From contig CALKHN010000073.1 in NCBI GenBank assembly GCA_937991535.1, positions 7,509 through 71,508 of the forward strand: a stretch of 64,000 nucleotides of DNA, read 5' to 3'. The position numbers and the translations under genes were made by a program. Each line of letters starts with the position of its first letter. The first letter of the stretch is position 1. This stretch comes from an uncultured Sphingobacteriales bacterium (GTDB taxonomy: Bacteria; Bacteroidota; Bacteroidia; Chitinophagales; Chitinophagaceae). This document shows positions 35,801 through 46,200 of this stretch, one piece after another. Below the pieces are notes generated by a model that saw nothing but the letters and a program-made list of their open reading frames with translations, was not told the origin of the DNA and did no database searches.

Positions 35801-36000
35801 TTTGTAGTGGTTCCCCGTGAAGTGTTTTTTACAAGTACAGTTACATTTTCCAGCGGGGTTCCTGTATTGTCTTTCACCGTACCCGATATATTGCGCTGCG
35901 CCAGGGTGGGAATAGCAAAAAATGCAAGCACAATGAAATACACAAGAACAATCGTCCGCTTTTTCAAAAACCGGTTGCTCAAAAATGATGGTTTACTCAT
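32812..36000 (-). CDS. SusC/RagA family TonB-dependent outer membrane receptor
   Basis: A 1062 aa receptor. A signal peptide (to about residue 35) precedes a CarboxypepD_reg-like domain (residues 37-110, ISGTVKDNTGTPLENVTV), a short TonB-box-like region with the SusC signature DEVVVVGYGTQKK (114-126), the plug (about 130-240) and the 22-strand barrel, which ends in the typical aromatic residue (GAKLSF). It imports oligosaccharides together with the SusD partner. No anti-sigma-interacting STN domain is seen, so it is probably not a sensor-type receptor. It starts the PUL, with a 550 base intergenic region upstream. Confidence 0.95.
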   Translation of the reverse strand: MSKPSFLSNRFLKKRTIVLVYFIVLAFFAIPTLAQRNISGTVKDNTGTPLENVTVLVKNTSRGTTTNALGNFTIQAVPKDILIFSFTGYATQEVTVTNQETFSILLLAKTSALDEVVVVGYGTQKKVNLTGAVGTVSSERLENRPIVDAGQGLQGVVPGLNVSIRNGDPTTAPEFNIRGFTSINGGSPLILVDNVPMPLQMINPDDIASVTVLKDAAASAIYGARAAFGVILVETKQGKKGGKINVQLSTEQSLAKPIFLMDVVTNPYDYVTAYNTATIRASGQPAYDDAYVAKTKQWVDNPTLENEWEVYNGSFRYYGNNDYQNRLITDYAPQQQYDLSISGSSEKVSYYASFGLLNKDGYLKNKDKNEKFKRYNVLMKADIKVTNWLSLDEKVVFNSQVSDKPYFYNWDVNINSSARQSPLSLVTFPDLPYYITPGDHDQYAQYIGMGFGGTNFFPYLENGGRDNFVNNDVWLTQGLTLTPIKGLRLRGDFSYNSFNRQRQEVASKVNIVSSDLLATPMITNGFSGDDFIRNRSDYNQYTVFNGYAEYTVDQIENHFIKAMVGYNNEWGRNTYIQATARSLITPTVPDLSTTTGNQQTTGGKSHVSLQGFFYRLNYIFKDRYLLETNGRYDGTSRFPSDGRYGFFPSVSVGWRISEEGFMNGARSWLDNLKLRASYGTLGNQLLGDDYYPYISTMGSGQAPYIMSGGFIPYVSPAGLVSPTLTWETVVAKNLGLDFTILNQRLDLSFDVYTRDTKDMLMNVSYPSILGTSAPKSNAADLRTTGWELSASWHDQFSANWNYGFTLALSDNTSKITKYLNPTGAIDDYYVGKDIGEIWAYETVGIFQTDAEIASAPNQDQLGASWKAGDMQYADLNKDAKITPGVRTLEDHGDLRIVGNTTPRYLFGINGDLSFKGIALNVFFQGVMKRDYLPDNGNWNAFYPYNDGHLEKYAITESWSETNRDAYFAAPTFGYNTKKNIHPQSRYVQNASYIRLKNLSVSYQFPVQWIQKVKLTGAQIYFAGMNLWEASKMHKPLDPESVFTVTQEYYLQRIFTLGAKLSF

Positions 36001-36552
36001 AACGGAAAGTTTTAGTTATAAAAAATAGAAATCATCTGCCTCTGGTAGGGGGGACGTATTAAGATTGAGGTATCGGGGTAATTTGTATTTTGCTTTTACA
36101 CAGAGCTTTGAGCACAGGAGTCAAATTAAATCCTTAGTCTGAGTGGGTTGGACCTGTAAGATTGCTTTCTATTTCCTTCATCATTAACCAGAATAACCAC
36201 CCGAATGAGTAGCTTGTTATTCATTGGAGTAGTATAACCATCGCCTGGCATCAACGGGATAGCCAGAGCGGTTGTTCAGCAAATCCTTTGTTTCTTTGAG
36301 GGTCTTTAAGGTTGAAGTGTCAAAACTTTTATAGGTATAAATCTATAAATACTTTAGCAATTATTTAACTAATTACTTTTTTTTTAATGAAATTTTATTA
36401 GGATGGCATTGATGAGGGAGGAAAAAATATGGGCTGCATCAGCGCAGGGCTGAAGTTCTTTTTGTTTTGCTTTAAATGTTAGCTTGCTATGGGAAATAGC
36501 TACGGACTGTGAAGCGCCCGCCGGATAATAATTTTTTCTGCAGAAAAATCCA
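36001..36552. other. Upstream region of the PUL, no gene seen
   Basis: About 550 AT-rich bases lie between SusC and the acidic small-protein gene. No exact TAnnTTTG box was found for SusC. A degenerate member of the dispersed repeat family sits at 36504-36530, followed by the palindrome TTTTTCTGCAGAAAAA (36532-36547), just past the stop of the acidic protein. No protein-like frame is convincing. Confidence 0.5.
36504..36530 (+). repeat. Dispersed ~50 bp repeat, degenerate copy G
   Basis: GGACTGTGAAGCGCCCGCCGGATAAT keeps the CTGTGAAG and CCGCCGG parts of the family core seen at 26377-26428. The left half is lost or too diverged to align. Confidence 0.45.
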
Positions 36553-36873
36553 TTAATCACCTTTTCTTTCTTCGAGGTCGTTGTGTTTATCTCCGCCCAG
36601 GCTGTAATAATTGTTTTCTTCGTCTTCTTCGCCGATAGCTTCATTTTTATCATCCAGTTCTGATCCGGGAACATCAAGGTCAGGCCCATCAGCGGTATCA
36701 GCATCTTCATCCGCTAAAGGTTCTTTCTTATCTTGTTCATAAATATCCTCTTTCTCAGGATAGTGCGGGTAGCCGGGAAGGTCTTTATTATCTTCAGCCT
36801 TTTTATCCGGCTGTTTCATATTCTTTTCCATACAATCAGTTTTTTGAGATAATTTATTATTTCTGTCTGCCAC
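36553..36873 (-). CDS. Acidic small conserved protein
   Basis: A hydrophilic, strongly acidic protein of 106 aa. The GTG start at 36873 has AGGAG four bases upstream; an ATG at 36831 gives 92 aa and is about as likely. It has motifs DLPGYPHYPEKEDIY (residues about 32-46), DVPGSELDDKNEAIGEEDEEN and NYYSLGGDKHNDLEE. I recall similar short acidic proteins in other Bacteroidota, where function is unknown. It is presumably cytoplasmic and partly disordered. It is transcribed away from the MnmH-like gene. Confidence 0.65.
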   Translation of the reverse strand: MADRNNKLSQKTDCMEKNMKQPDKKAEDNKDLPGYPHYPEKEDIYEQDKKEPLADEDADTADGPDLDVPGSELDDKNEAIGEEDEENNYYSLGGDKHNDLEERKGD

Positions 36874-36954
36874 AAATCTCCTGAAAAAATACCAGATGTT
36901 ACACCTAAATCATTCAAATAAATACAAGCATATATTTTGTATATTACTGTAAGC

Positions 36955-37875
36955 ATGCAACTTTCCTTACCTGTTTTTTTTAACTGGGAAACCAGCCGCA
37001 CCATAGTGGATGTGCGGCCGGTGGATGCTTTCAGGAAGGGACATTTTCCTGGAGCTGTTTCTTTTCCTTTGGAAAACTTTGCTTCCCCGGAGGCACTGCT
37101 GCAAATGCTGAACGGGAGGGATCTTCCCAAACCGTTTCACCTGCTTGACCTCGATGGCAGTATTGCAGAAACCGAAGCCGGCTACTGCGAAACCGGCTTT
37201 CTGCAGGGAGGATATAAAGCGTACAAAACATGGATGAGCGAAGCGTTTCATTCCGGACCCCGCGTTGGCATTATCGGTGGAAAAACCGGTTCGGGAAAAA
37301 CAGTGCTGTTGCGGGAGCTTACGGCGATGGGCAGGCAGGTGCTCGATATTGAAGCCATTGCCCAACACAGGGGATCTGTTTTTGGCGGATTCAGCAGCCC
37401 GCAACCTTTATTGGAGCAATTCGAGCACGATCTGTTGAAAGCATGGCTTTCGTTTGATTCATCAATACCTGTATGGATGGAAGAAAAAGGCGCTGTGCTG
37501 GGAAAGCTGGGCATACCCAAAAACCTGTACCGGAAAATGCTTGCCGCCGTGCGGTTTGAACTGGACCCGTCTTTCGAATCGCGTCTTCATAATATTCAGG
37601 AAGGGTATACGGTTACGGACAAACGAAAATTTTTGAACAGTATACGACAGCTCGAATCACGGATGGGTTTTTCAAACAATCACAAAGCCCTGCATTTTTA
37701 CGCAGCGGGTGAGGTGAAAAATTGCCTGCGGCTGCTATTGCATTATTACGATAGCGCTTACGATTACAACAGAACCAGGTACAACTGCAAATTGTGTAAG
37801 GCTGCCCGTCCTGAACTTTTCAGAGAGAAGCGTGCCATACTTGCCATGGAAAAGCTGATTATGGAAACGGCATAA
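36955..37875 (+). CDS. MnmH-like tRNA 2-selenouridine synthase homologue lacking the rhodanese Cys
   Basis: A 306 aa protein (the E. coli enzyme is about 364). An N-terminal rhodanese-like part (residues about 1-90: TIVDVRPVDAFRKGHFPGAV, LQGGYKAYK) is followed by a P-loop domain with GIIGGKTGSGKT (near 104) and the MnmH hallmark DIEAIAQHRGSVFGG (near 134). The usual rhodanese active loop (YCWRGGMRS, with the sulfur/selenium-carrying Cys) is absent: that place reads HLLDLDGSIAETEAGY. The segment VGTAYK... is also missing. So the tRNA/ATP domain looks intact, but the selenium-transfer half is shortened. I chose ATG 36955 over TTG 36937. Confidence 0.72.
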   Translation: MQLSLPVFFNWETSRTIVDVRPVDAFRKGHFPGAVSFPLENFASPEALLQMLNGRDLPKPFHLLDLDGSIAETEAGYCETGFLQGGYKAYKTWMSEAFHSGPRVGIIGGKTGSGKTVLLRELTAMGRQVLDIEAIAQHRGSVFGGFSSPQPLLEQFEHDLLKAWLSFDSSIPVWMEEKGAVLGKLGIPKNLYRKMLAAVRFELDPSFESRLHNIQEGYTVTDKRKFLNSIRQLESRMGFSNNHKALHFYAAGEVKNCLRLLLHYYDSAYDYNRTRYNCKLCKAARPELFREKRAILAMEKLIMETA

Positions 37876-37883
37876 AAAAAGAA

Positions 37884-37904
37884 CCCTGCAGTATTACCAC
37901 AGGG
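37884..37904 (-). terminator. Weak hairpin, possible end of the 22 kb operon
   Basis: On the minus strand CCCTG...CAGGG (5 bp) is followed by TTCTTTTTTT. It is about 240 bases beyond the last stop of the large minus-strand operon and just after the convergent MnmH-like gene. The short stem makes it a weak call. Confidence 0.3.
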
Positions 37905-38038
37905 AACATAAAAAAGAAAGCAAACCAACACCCGCTTCGGAGCATTCTTGGATTAAAAGTCCAGGCCTTTTCAGCAATCTACTAACCGCATTACTGCTTG
38001 ACGCAGAAACACTATCTTATATGATTTCAATATTTTTT

Positions 38039-38062
38039 CAGCCATCAGCCATCAGCCATCAG
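38039..38062 (+). repeat. Short tandem repeat of CAGCCAT
   Basis: Three exact 7 base units plus CAG lie in the gap between the MnmH-like gene and the 658 aa gene. Nothing else is seen in this gap. Confidence 0.7.
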
Positions 38063-38144
38063 TATTTACGGTGTTAACAAGATACAACATTGCTGCTTTT
38101 TTGTCAATAGCTGAGATCAACTATTTTTTACCGTATACAGCTTC

Positions 38145-40121
38145 TTATTCTGCGGGAACAAGGGCCTCCTGGTCCGCATAGTCTATATAGATCACCTCAT
38201 CAAATGCCAGTCCGCTCGCGCCTTCTCCGCGTGCCGTTTTTTTCCTGCGGCCATACCAGCATATTGTTTTTCCATTGTACCACCGGGTGCGTTGCCACGA
38301 TGCCTGCACAATCACGCCATGCCGGGGCGCTTCTTCTTCAAAAATAAAGTAAGGACTGTTTTGTATTTCATCCGTGGCATTTACAAACAAATGGCTTGCT
38401 GCCACGGCATCATTGTTCATGCCTTCTCTTAGTATTGCGGTGCGTGGTCTTACCTGCGAGAATGCTTTGTTGAACCACCGGGGTATGGAAGCTCTCTGCA
38501 ATTGTATGGCCCTGTTTTGTCCCGGCAAATGTATTGGCAGAAACGGTATCCAGTTTTCGGGAACGGTATTGCCCAGGCGGTAGCTGAGTTTTACGCCTTC
38601 GGGTATGGGTACGGGGGGATGTTCGTCTTCCCGCTCCAGCTTTTTGAAATAGTTCTGCAGTTCCTGTGCAGCGGCCTGCCCGCTTTGTCCGCCACCCATC
38701 AAATCGGGTATGATGGATTCTATACCCCATACCATATTGGCCATTTCATCGCGGATGATGGCTACAGATTCCTGTGGTTTGCTTTCCAGTACTTTGCTTA
38801 TCACCGGCGGAATATAAATGCGCGGATCTGTTTTGCCGCTCTTGCCCTCACTGGCGGCTGTTTTGGAAAAGTTAAACATCGTCCAGCCGGTCCAGTCATT
38901 GGCATCGCCCTGCCCGGCAACCTCCACCAGGGTTCGCTCGCCAAAGGTATCGGTTACCAGTATGCCTTTTACTTCGGAAACCGAGCCCGCAGCAACGTCG
39001 TACGGAACTACAAACCAGTCGTTGCTGTACATCAGTGCAAATTGCGCCAGCAGTATTTTTGCAAGGTTGGTTGTTTCTGCTGTAATATTGCCCAGGTCAG
39101 TACTTCCATCTTCAAACTCCCACCAGCGGCTGTTGGGCATGCCGCCAAAGCGGGCCTCAGAAGGAATAACGGTGAGTATTTCCGTTTTCACGAGTGCTTC
39201 CTGGGCGGCGGGATCGGGTTTGGCAAGACCGGTTCCGTTTGTATCAAGGTCGAGATCAAAAGCATACCAGTCGAGCGTACCCGAATAGTATTCTTTTGCA
39301 TCAAGTACCGTATTGCCCGATGAGCCTTTATTGGGCATGCTGCAGCCAAAACTGTATTCGAGATTGGAAGGCGCCCACGAATCGTTGCTGCCGGGGTGTT
39401 CATGCGATTTTTCGAACCATGCTATAAAGTCATTTGCGGCATCCAGTACAAAACTGTTAAAGGCCGCTTTCCAGGCAGGATGCCCGGTGATATCTGACGG
39501 CAATGCAACGGGGTTGCCGGTTGCTTTCAGCGCCTCATACCATGCCACGCCGTCGGCGGTTCTTCCCGATAAACCGGTCATCGCCTGGTGGGCAAGTTTG
39601 TTGGACAGGAGCCTGGCTTTGGCAACCTGCAATGATGTGGAATCATTGACGCGATCCATTTCCGGCAAGGACAGCGAAAAAACGGTTGCGAATGCATTTT
39701 GTATGGTTGCATGGTTGTAAACATCCCCCGGGGTGGGCGCTGTATAATCCAGTGATTTCTTTTTCAGCATGCGCATCCAGTGCTGGCCCGCAATGGCCCT
39801 GAAGCGAACATCATACAATACCGGCATGCGTTCAACAAAGGTTTCCAGGGGTACAGTTTCATCATAATCCGTGATGCTGCCATCCCGGTGTTTGAATTTG
39901 TTGACGCTTGTTGTTTCCAGCATAATTTTAGCGAACACTGCCGAGCCGGTATCTTCGCCCTGGAATTCGCCAAACTGCCACTGGCGGGTAAGCATCCACA
40001 ACGGATCGTGCATGGCCACCTTAAGTACTTCATCAAACTCGGATTTTCTAGGGCGCGACTCTAACCTGTTCCAGCACCGGAATGGTTCGCAGGTTGCATA
40101 ATCTAAATGTGATGTAGCCAT
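38145..40121 (-). CDS. 658 aa protein of unknown function (eighth gene of the 22 kb operon)
   Basis: No function is recognised. The N-terminus has the motif FRCWNRLESRPRKSEFDEV, then VAMHDPLWMLTRQWQFGEF and QGEDTGSAVFAKI (residues about 15-65). I recall this combination from large uncharacterised proteins in unrelated phyla (unverified). The middle is aromatic-rich with Trp-rich motifs (SRWWEFEDGSTDLGN, NDWTGWTMFNFS). No signal peptide or transmembrane helix is visible. The gene is the last of a same-strand series of eight, 162 bases after the 2356 aa gene, and this longer gap contains purine-word DNA like that at 7407. It may be a structural or substrate-binding part of the same assembly. 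Confidence 0.7.
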   Translation of the reverse strand: MATSHLDYATCEPFRCWNRLESRPRKSEFDEVLKVAMHDPLWMLTRQWQFGEFQGEDTGSAVFAKIMLETTSVNKFKHRDGSITDYDETVPLETFVERMPVLYDVRFRAIAGQHWMRMLKKKSLDYTAPTPGDVYNHATIQNAFATVFSLSLPEMDRVNDSTSLQVAKARLLSNKLAHQAMTGLSGRTADGVAWYEALKATGNPVALPSDITGHPAWKAAFNSFVLDAANDFIAWFEKSHEHPGSNDSWAPSNLEYSFGCSMPNKGSSGNTVLDAKEYYSGTLDWYAFDLDLDTNGTGLAKPDPAAQEALVKTEILTVIPSEARFGGMPNSRWWEFEDGSTDLGNITAETTNLAKILLAQFALMYSNDWFVVPYDVAAGSVSEVKGILVTDTFGERTLVEVAGQGDANDWTGWTMFNFSKTAASEGKSGKTDPRIYIPPVISKVLESKPQESVAIIRDEMANMVWGIESIIPDLMGGGQSGQAAAQELQNYFKKLEREDEHPPVPIPEGVKLSYRLGNTVPENWIPFLPIHLPGQNRAIQLQRASIPRWFNKAFSQVRPRTAILREGMNNDAVAASHLFVNATDEIQNSPYFIFEEEAPRHGVIVQASWQRTRWYNGKTICWYGRRKKTARGEGASGLAFDEVIYIDYADQEALVPAE

Positions 40122-40283
40122 GATTGGTTTGTTTACTGTTTATGTTTTTCATGTCGATATTGTGAAAGGAGAAAAGTGAGATGTGAAAGTTTTTTCCTGT
40201 ACATGCTTCATGTTGATCATTTGTCATTTCACATTTATCGTCTCCCCGTTCACTATTGCCTATTCACTTCCCCAGCCTCCCCC

Positions 40284-43200
40284 TCAGGCTTCCTCCGGAA
40301 CGTAGGTGTCATTCACCACGCCAAAATCGGTTACCACCTGTAACCCCAGCGGGTTGTTCTGTGCATCCCCGCTGCTTCCACCGGCGGGCAGCAGTTGCGG
40401 CGGCACTACTTCTGTCAGTAGCCCCGGAAGTATCTGGCCAAACACCGTATCCTCCAGGTGCCCGGGTTCAACTGCCCTGTTCTTCGCCAGCTCAAGTGTG
40501 TCGTTCAGCGTTTCTACCAGGTCATCCCAGCTCCAGCTGCCCGTTTGCTCCGGCGTTACCGCCAGCAGCAGGGTATTGGGTGGCTTTGCATCGGGCTGGT
40601 CATAATTAAAAGTGATGCCTGTGGTTTCCACCCTGTTTGGAATGATTTCCACCCACTCGTCCAGCAACATGCCGCATGCGTTTGCATCTGGGGGAGTATC
40701 TATTCCGATGCTGGCATTCATCAGCACCAGGGAAAGCTTGTCTTCATCCGGCCGATAATCATTTGGAAATTCAATACCGGTCCAGTGGTCGGTTGCCGTG
40801 CCGTCTTCACCGGTAATAAACGGAAATTGAAAAGGTTTTTTTTCAGGGAAAGAGATGCTAAAATTTTCGGCCCACATTTCTATTGTTTCGAGTACGGATA
40901 ACCGTTGTCTCACCCTTGCTATGCCCTGGCTCCATTCTTCCATCGCAAATTCAGACGCCTCTCTCAGCAGCCCCCCGGAAGCTGGTAATGTGTTCTGCAC
41001 CTGCAGATCTGCAGTATTCCTTATTTTGAAATGGGGCAACACAACAAATGATTTTCCCGATATCTTTTTTGCCGCTTCAGCCAGCGCGTTTACCCTTGTT
41101 TCCGGGCCAAGCGAAGCATTGGCCCCGGTTGCAATATCCGCATTGGCCTGCTGCAAACGGGTGGTAATTGATTTGGCAGCGCCATCGGCTGCGTTTAATA
41201 ATGCTAAGCCAATCGTGTCGCCGTAACTGGCCACTGTATCGGCCACCGTGCCGGGTATGCCAAAAGCGGCTGCATCATTAAGCAGGGATCTCAAATCGTC
41301 TATCTCATCTTCCGTAAAACTGTGTCCAACAGCGTCAACGGGCGCCAGGCGGACCTCAAAAAATTCGTTCAGTGTATCCAGCACAGTTTGCAACCGCGCA
41401 GCAAGGTTGCTCACACGGATATGCAGTTCCTCCGGCTGCAGGTTGCGCACCTCGGCCTCCGGCACTTCCTCCGCTCCGGGAATGAGCAGGTCGTCGGCTG
41501 CCAATGCCGCACTATTGGTGGTCATTTCGCGGATAGCCTGGATATACCCCGCTTTTTCGTAAAAAGAATAGTCCGTACCATTCCAGTCTGCAGCCCTTTC
41601 GGTGTATTGAATATTTAAGATGAGGTCGTCTGCCGTTCCCGTAAACCCGCCCGCCAGCACAGCATTTTTTCTCGCATAAGCCGATACCCTGGCATTCAGT
41701 TCGGCTCCACCATCCAGCGGGCCGGTTCCAAACAAACGCAATATATCCAGGGGTTGCAGGGCAAGATCAGCAAGGGTAACGGTGAGGGATACCGTATCGG
41801 TAACCGTATAACTCACCAGGCATTTTATTTTTGCGGGGTCGCCGATGAGGGTTCCGGCCCACTTGTTCAGCGTGGGCTCCGCTAATGCGGCAGGACTAAA
41901 GTCCGCATCCCATTTTGCCGGTCTTGCGCCAGCGGCATTAATGGCAGCAGTAAGTGCGGCACCCGTAACGGGCTTGCTGTTGGCGCCACTTTCGGTAAGC
42001 GCATGATCAATGCCTTCAATGGTTTCGGTAAACAGCGCCACTTTATGGGTTACAACCGTTCCGGTTCGGGGTGTGTCTGCAAATTCTATATCGAAAGGCA
42101 CATCGCCCTTTGCCAGCTTATCCATAATGGATGAAGAACGAACATAATTGCCTTTGCTCACCTGGTAAATACTTTCGGAAATGCATAGATCGCCCAACGC
42201 GTCAAATGCATCTGCCATGCGGTCTATCTCTTTGAGCATTGCGTCTCTTTTTGCAGCACTGGCACTGCTGATATTGCTGTTGCCAAGCGATGTCCACCAG
42301 GCGGCTTCAAAATGTTTCAGGCTCTGGTAAAGATTGTCGCCGGGGTTGGGTGCTCCCCCGTTGGATTCAATAAACGCCTGGGCAGCTTCCAGCAGTTCCA
42401 GCCCGTTAAACACCTGGGTCAAACTTACTTCGCCCGGTTCCACGGTTTCGTCAACGGGTAAGGTGAGCGGAAATTCATCCCTGAAATCATATATGTATTC
42501 ATCGAGTTCCAGCGGAATATGGAGATAACGCTCGTGCAAGCCTCTTTCAAACTGGTAGCCCAGCAGGGCGCCTGTTTCCTGTCCGCTGCGGATGCCGTTT
42601 AAAAGGTTTAGCGCCATGCGGATCCGTTCCGAAGAAAGGTTTACGGCAAGCAGGTTGTTCACTTCATCGGTGGCCTGGTTGGCGTGAAATCCGGCGCGAA
42701 GTATGGCTGCGGTAACAGCGTGGTTAAGCGAAGGGGTGTGAATGAAGCCCAGGTTGTCGGCGTCTGTAAAAACAGGTTCGTCACCCGTTTGCCACAGTTC
42801 CGGCGGAATATTTTTTGCCGGCGTACGCTCGCCGCCCTTGCGCAGGTTTTCTACCCAGCCGTAAGCGCCGAGGAAAAGGCCGGAGGGCTTCAGTGCGCGG
42901 TTTTCGCGAAGCCGTTTATTCACCATGCCCAACTTCCAGGCGTCAAGGCGGTAGGTACACAAATCAAGATGTTCACGCAGCAGGGCATCAAGCCTTAAAG
43001 TTGGAATGTCTTTCAGTTTTCTCACGGCATTTTTGGTATCCTTCAACTCATCAGCAAAAGGCTGGTGAAGTGTATGGTTGGTGTAATTGGTAAACACGCC
43101 CGGGCTATCGGGTGAGAGGTAACGGTTGAGATAACCATTAGGGGTAGCCGCCAGGCCGTTCATGTACACAAAAAAGCTGTTGCTCTTTTCCATTTCGAAC

Positions 43201-46200
43201 CCGAGCACGCCGTTCAGCCTTGCAATTTTGCTGAAGAGATAGGTCCATTTGGTAACATAAGAAAAATTAACAGCCAGGCGCTGGTAGTAATAACCGGCGC
43301 TGCCCATCTTTTTGATCGTTACCTGGTCGGTGAGTTTTTCAAATTCCAGTATTTTCAGTATGGTATCGGCGTAAGCCGACAACACGGAATGGCGCAGCAG
43401 CATGAACAACAGCGACTTTGATGGCATGCCTTCGGTTAATCCCGAATCGCCTGCGGTGGAAAATTTATTGTCTGCATGCACGTCCCATGGGTTTTGATCC
43501 AGCAGCCAGTCAATAAAGTAGGGGAGTTGTTTGCGGGCCTCCAGTTGCTCTTCGGCTGTGCCGGCATTGGGGTCGGACGCGGCTGTTATGGTATCGGATA
43601 ATACCGTATTGTCAATTTTGTGCCCCAGCAACTGCGATTGATCCTGCAAATGCCGCATGGTAAATACCCTGGCTTTGCCGAATTGTGTGTTGATCCGGTT
43701 CCATTTAACTATTGCCTGTGTGCCAGGGTCGGCTACCGGAAACTGCTCATCGGTGAATCTGTCTGACTGGAAGTAATAACCCGAGAAAACCTGGTTACCC
43801 AATGTCTCCGCCACCTTTGCGGGGCTCCACGGATCATTGCTGTCGAAATTAATGCTTACTTCCTCGTTGCCCTGTCTTGCCGCTACGTTTACCCCATACC
43901 GGTAGAAATGTTCTTCCGATACCGCATCCAATCCCAGCATGGTCATAAAATGCGCCTGCGGATCTTCGGGATTGGTATTGCCGGCATACAGCACTTTGCT
44001 GTTCCTTATATCCGTCCACAATGTATCCAGTACGGCAAGCAGTTGTTTAAGCCGGATGTCAAAACGGGTTTGCAATTCATCCTGTATGGTAGCCGGGTTA
44101 TTAAAGTCTTCCTTTGTAAGTACAGGTGGCGCAGCGTCGTTTGCGGTAATGCTGAAGCGTGAAAAAGCCGTTGTGGCAAGAATGCCATAAGGCTGGGTTC
44201 CTGTACGAAGCGCCGGCAAAAAACCTCTGGCACTTACATAGTTGTTGAAAAATGCTTTTGTCCTGTCAATATTGTCCCTTGTGAACAGGCTGTCTAAGGC
44301 CTCTTCCATGTAGTTGGCTATGGTTCCCGGAAACAATGCCTTATTGAGCGTTAGCGCCTCAGATATTTCAGTACGGTCGCTGTAATGGAGGTTTCTCAGC
44401 ACGCCAATATTAATGCCGAGCGATTCCGCCAAACGCTCACTGTCGGTAGGGAATGCGGGATCGGGGGTATGCGTATACGGTAGTTCATTGTTTCTTTCCA
44501 CCGCGAAGCTCAGTGCATCATCTTCTTCAATTTTGCGGTAACCCGATGCGCCGCTTTCGGTGTTATTGGTGGCGGTGCCCACAGGCAGGAAAGACGCGCC
44601 TTCGGGTATATAGTGGTGATTGTCTATGAGATCTTCCAGTAATTTTTTGGTCTCCGCTGCGGTGCTGCTTTTTACACCCAGTACAAATATTTTGTCGAAC
44701 CCCGTCTCCAGGTCTTCCTGCTCCAGTGCAATATGCAGTGCCATGCCTTTGGCCTCGGCGTCGTTAAAATCCGTGAGCCATTGAATGGAATCATCTACAA
44801 TAAGATTTTTATCCTCATCGTACACAAACGCACCATTTTCCATCATCGAAGGATGGATGCCCACGGCAATGCCGGGTGGTACCGCTTCCGTTACCTGTAT
44901 GTGCCGGTATGTTCCATTGCGCATGGTAATCACTACAAACTTGTCTGGCATTACCCGCGAGTGCGGAACCTGTGTCCATGTGCTGTCTTTTATTTCAACT
45001 TCAGGAAAAGCATCTTTGGTGTCAACAGTGCTTATAATGTTTTTGGATGTGAGCCTGCCTATGGTCTGGAACTTTTGGGTAACAGCATTAAAGGTTTTCA
45101 GAAATTCATTCACCAGTTGCACGGCCTCAGCGGCGCCCCTTGTGCTTTGGGGAATCTTTTCAACAACCTTAAAGTACTGCTGCAGCAACGCTTTTATTTT
45201 CAATAATTTTTGCTGTGTTTTGAGCAGCAGGGTGCCATTGTCTTTTTGCACCGGTTTTAGTTTGGTTGCTATATTTTTAAGGAGTGGATAGGCTGTTCCC
45301 AGGGTGGCGAACAGGGTATCGGGTGATGCGGGCTTATTTAAAATATCGTAAAGCTGGTCGAGCAACTGGTTGACGGTCAGCAGATTTTTTGAATTTTTAA
45401 GCAGGCTGTCTTTCGTTGAACCGCCGCCAGATTTAGATTCCAGGCTGCGCACAATCCATGCGCCCCGCTGGGGTCCAAAAGCGGCCACTATCGCGCGCCA
45501 GGCCGCGAGTTTCAGGTCGGCATCGTCGCCTGCCGCCCAAATTTCAAGCCAGTAGGCTTTGCCCGCATCTGCTTCGGCCTGGGTTAGTGGCGCTTCGTGT
45601 GTATGTACGGCAATATCATCAGGGTAAATACGAACCCACAGCTCGTCGCGGGTAATGGTGGGCGTTGCCAGTACCAATGGTGGAATCTCTTCGGGCAATG
45701 TCCTTTTTTTTGCCGCAGCCACGCCTGTACTTTTCAGTATTCGCAATAGCGCATGCACTTTTTCTGCGGCGCCCGGGTCCGGATCTTTCTTGCTCCCGGT
45801 TTTTTTTGCCGGCTTTGTTTTCTTCAGCGCATTGCTGTGTTCTTCAAGTTGCTTCGCGGCTTTCAGTAACGTGTTCTGCGCCTGCTTTGGCAGAAACCGC
45901 AGGTACGGCAAAGCTTCGGTTATATCATCGAGAAGGTTGTCTGTTTTTTTTGTAAGCGATGCAGACAGGGTTTTGGCCTCCTTCATTTTACTGTTGAGGT
46001 CGTTCATTTTTTCTATTGTGCTATGAAAGACGCTAATCGTTTTGTCGAGGTTTTTGTTGTTTAGTTTGATGGCAGGCGGTGTTTGCTTCGAGCGCAGGTT
46101 ATGCAATTGCTTCCGGTACACCGCGTTAATGTATTCGGCAGTGCCTGACAAATCTTTTTTTTGCGCGTCGGATACCCTGGTAAATGCCTTGAACTTTTTA

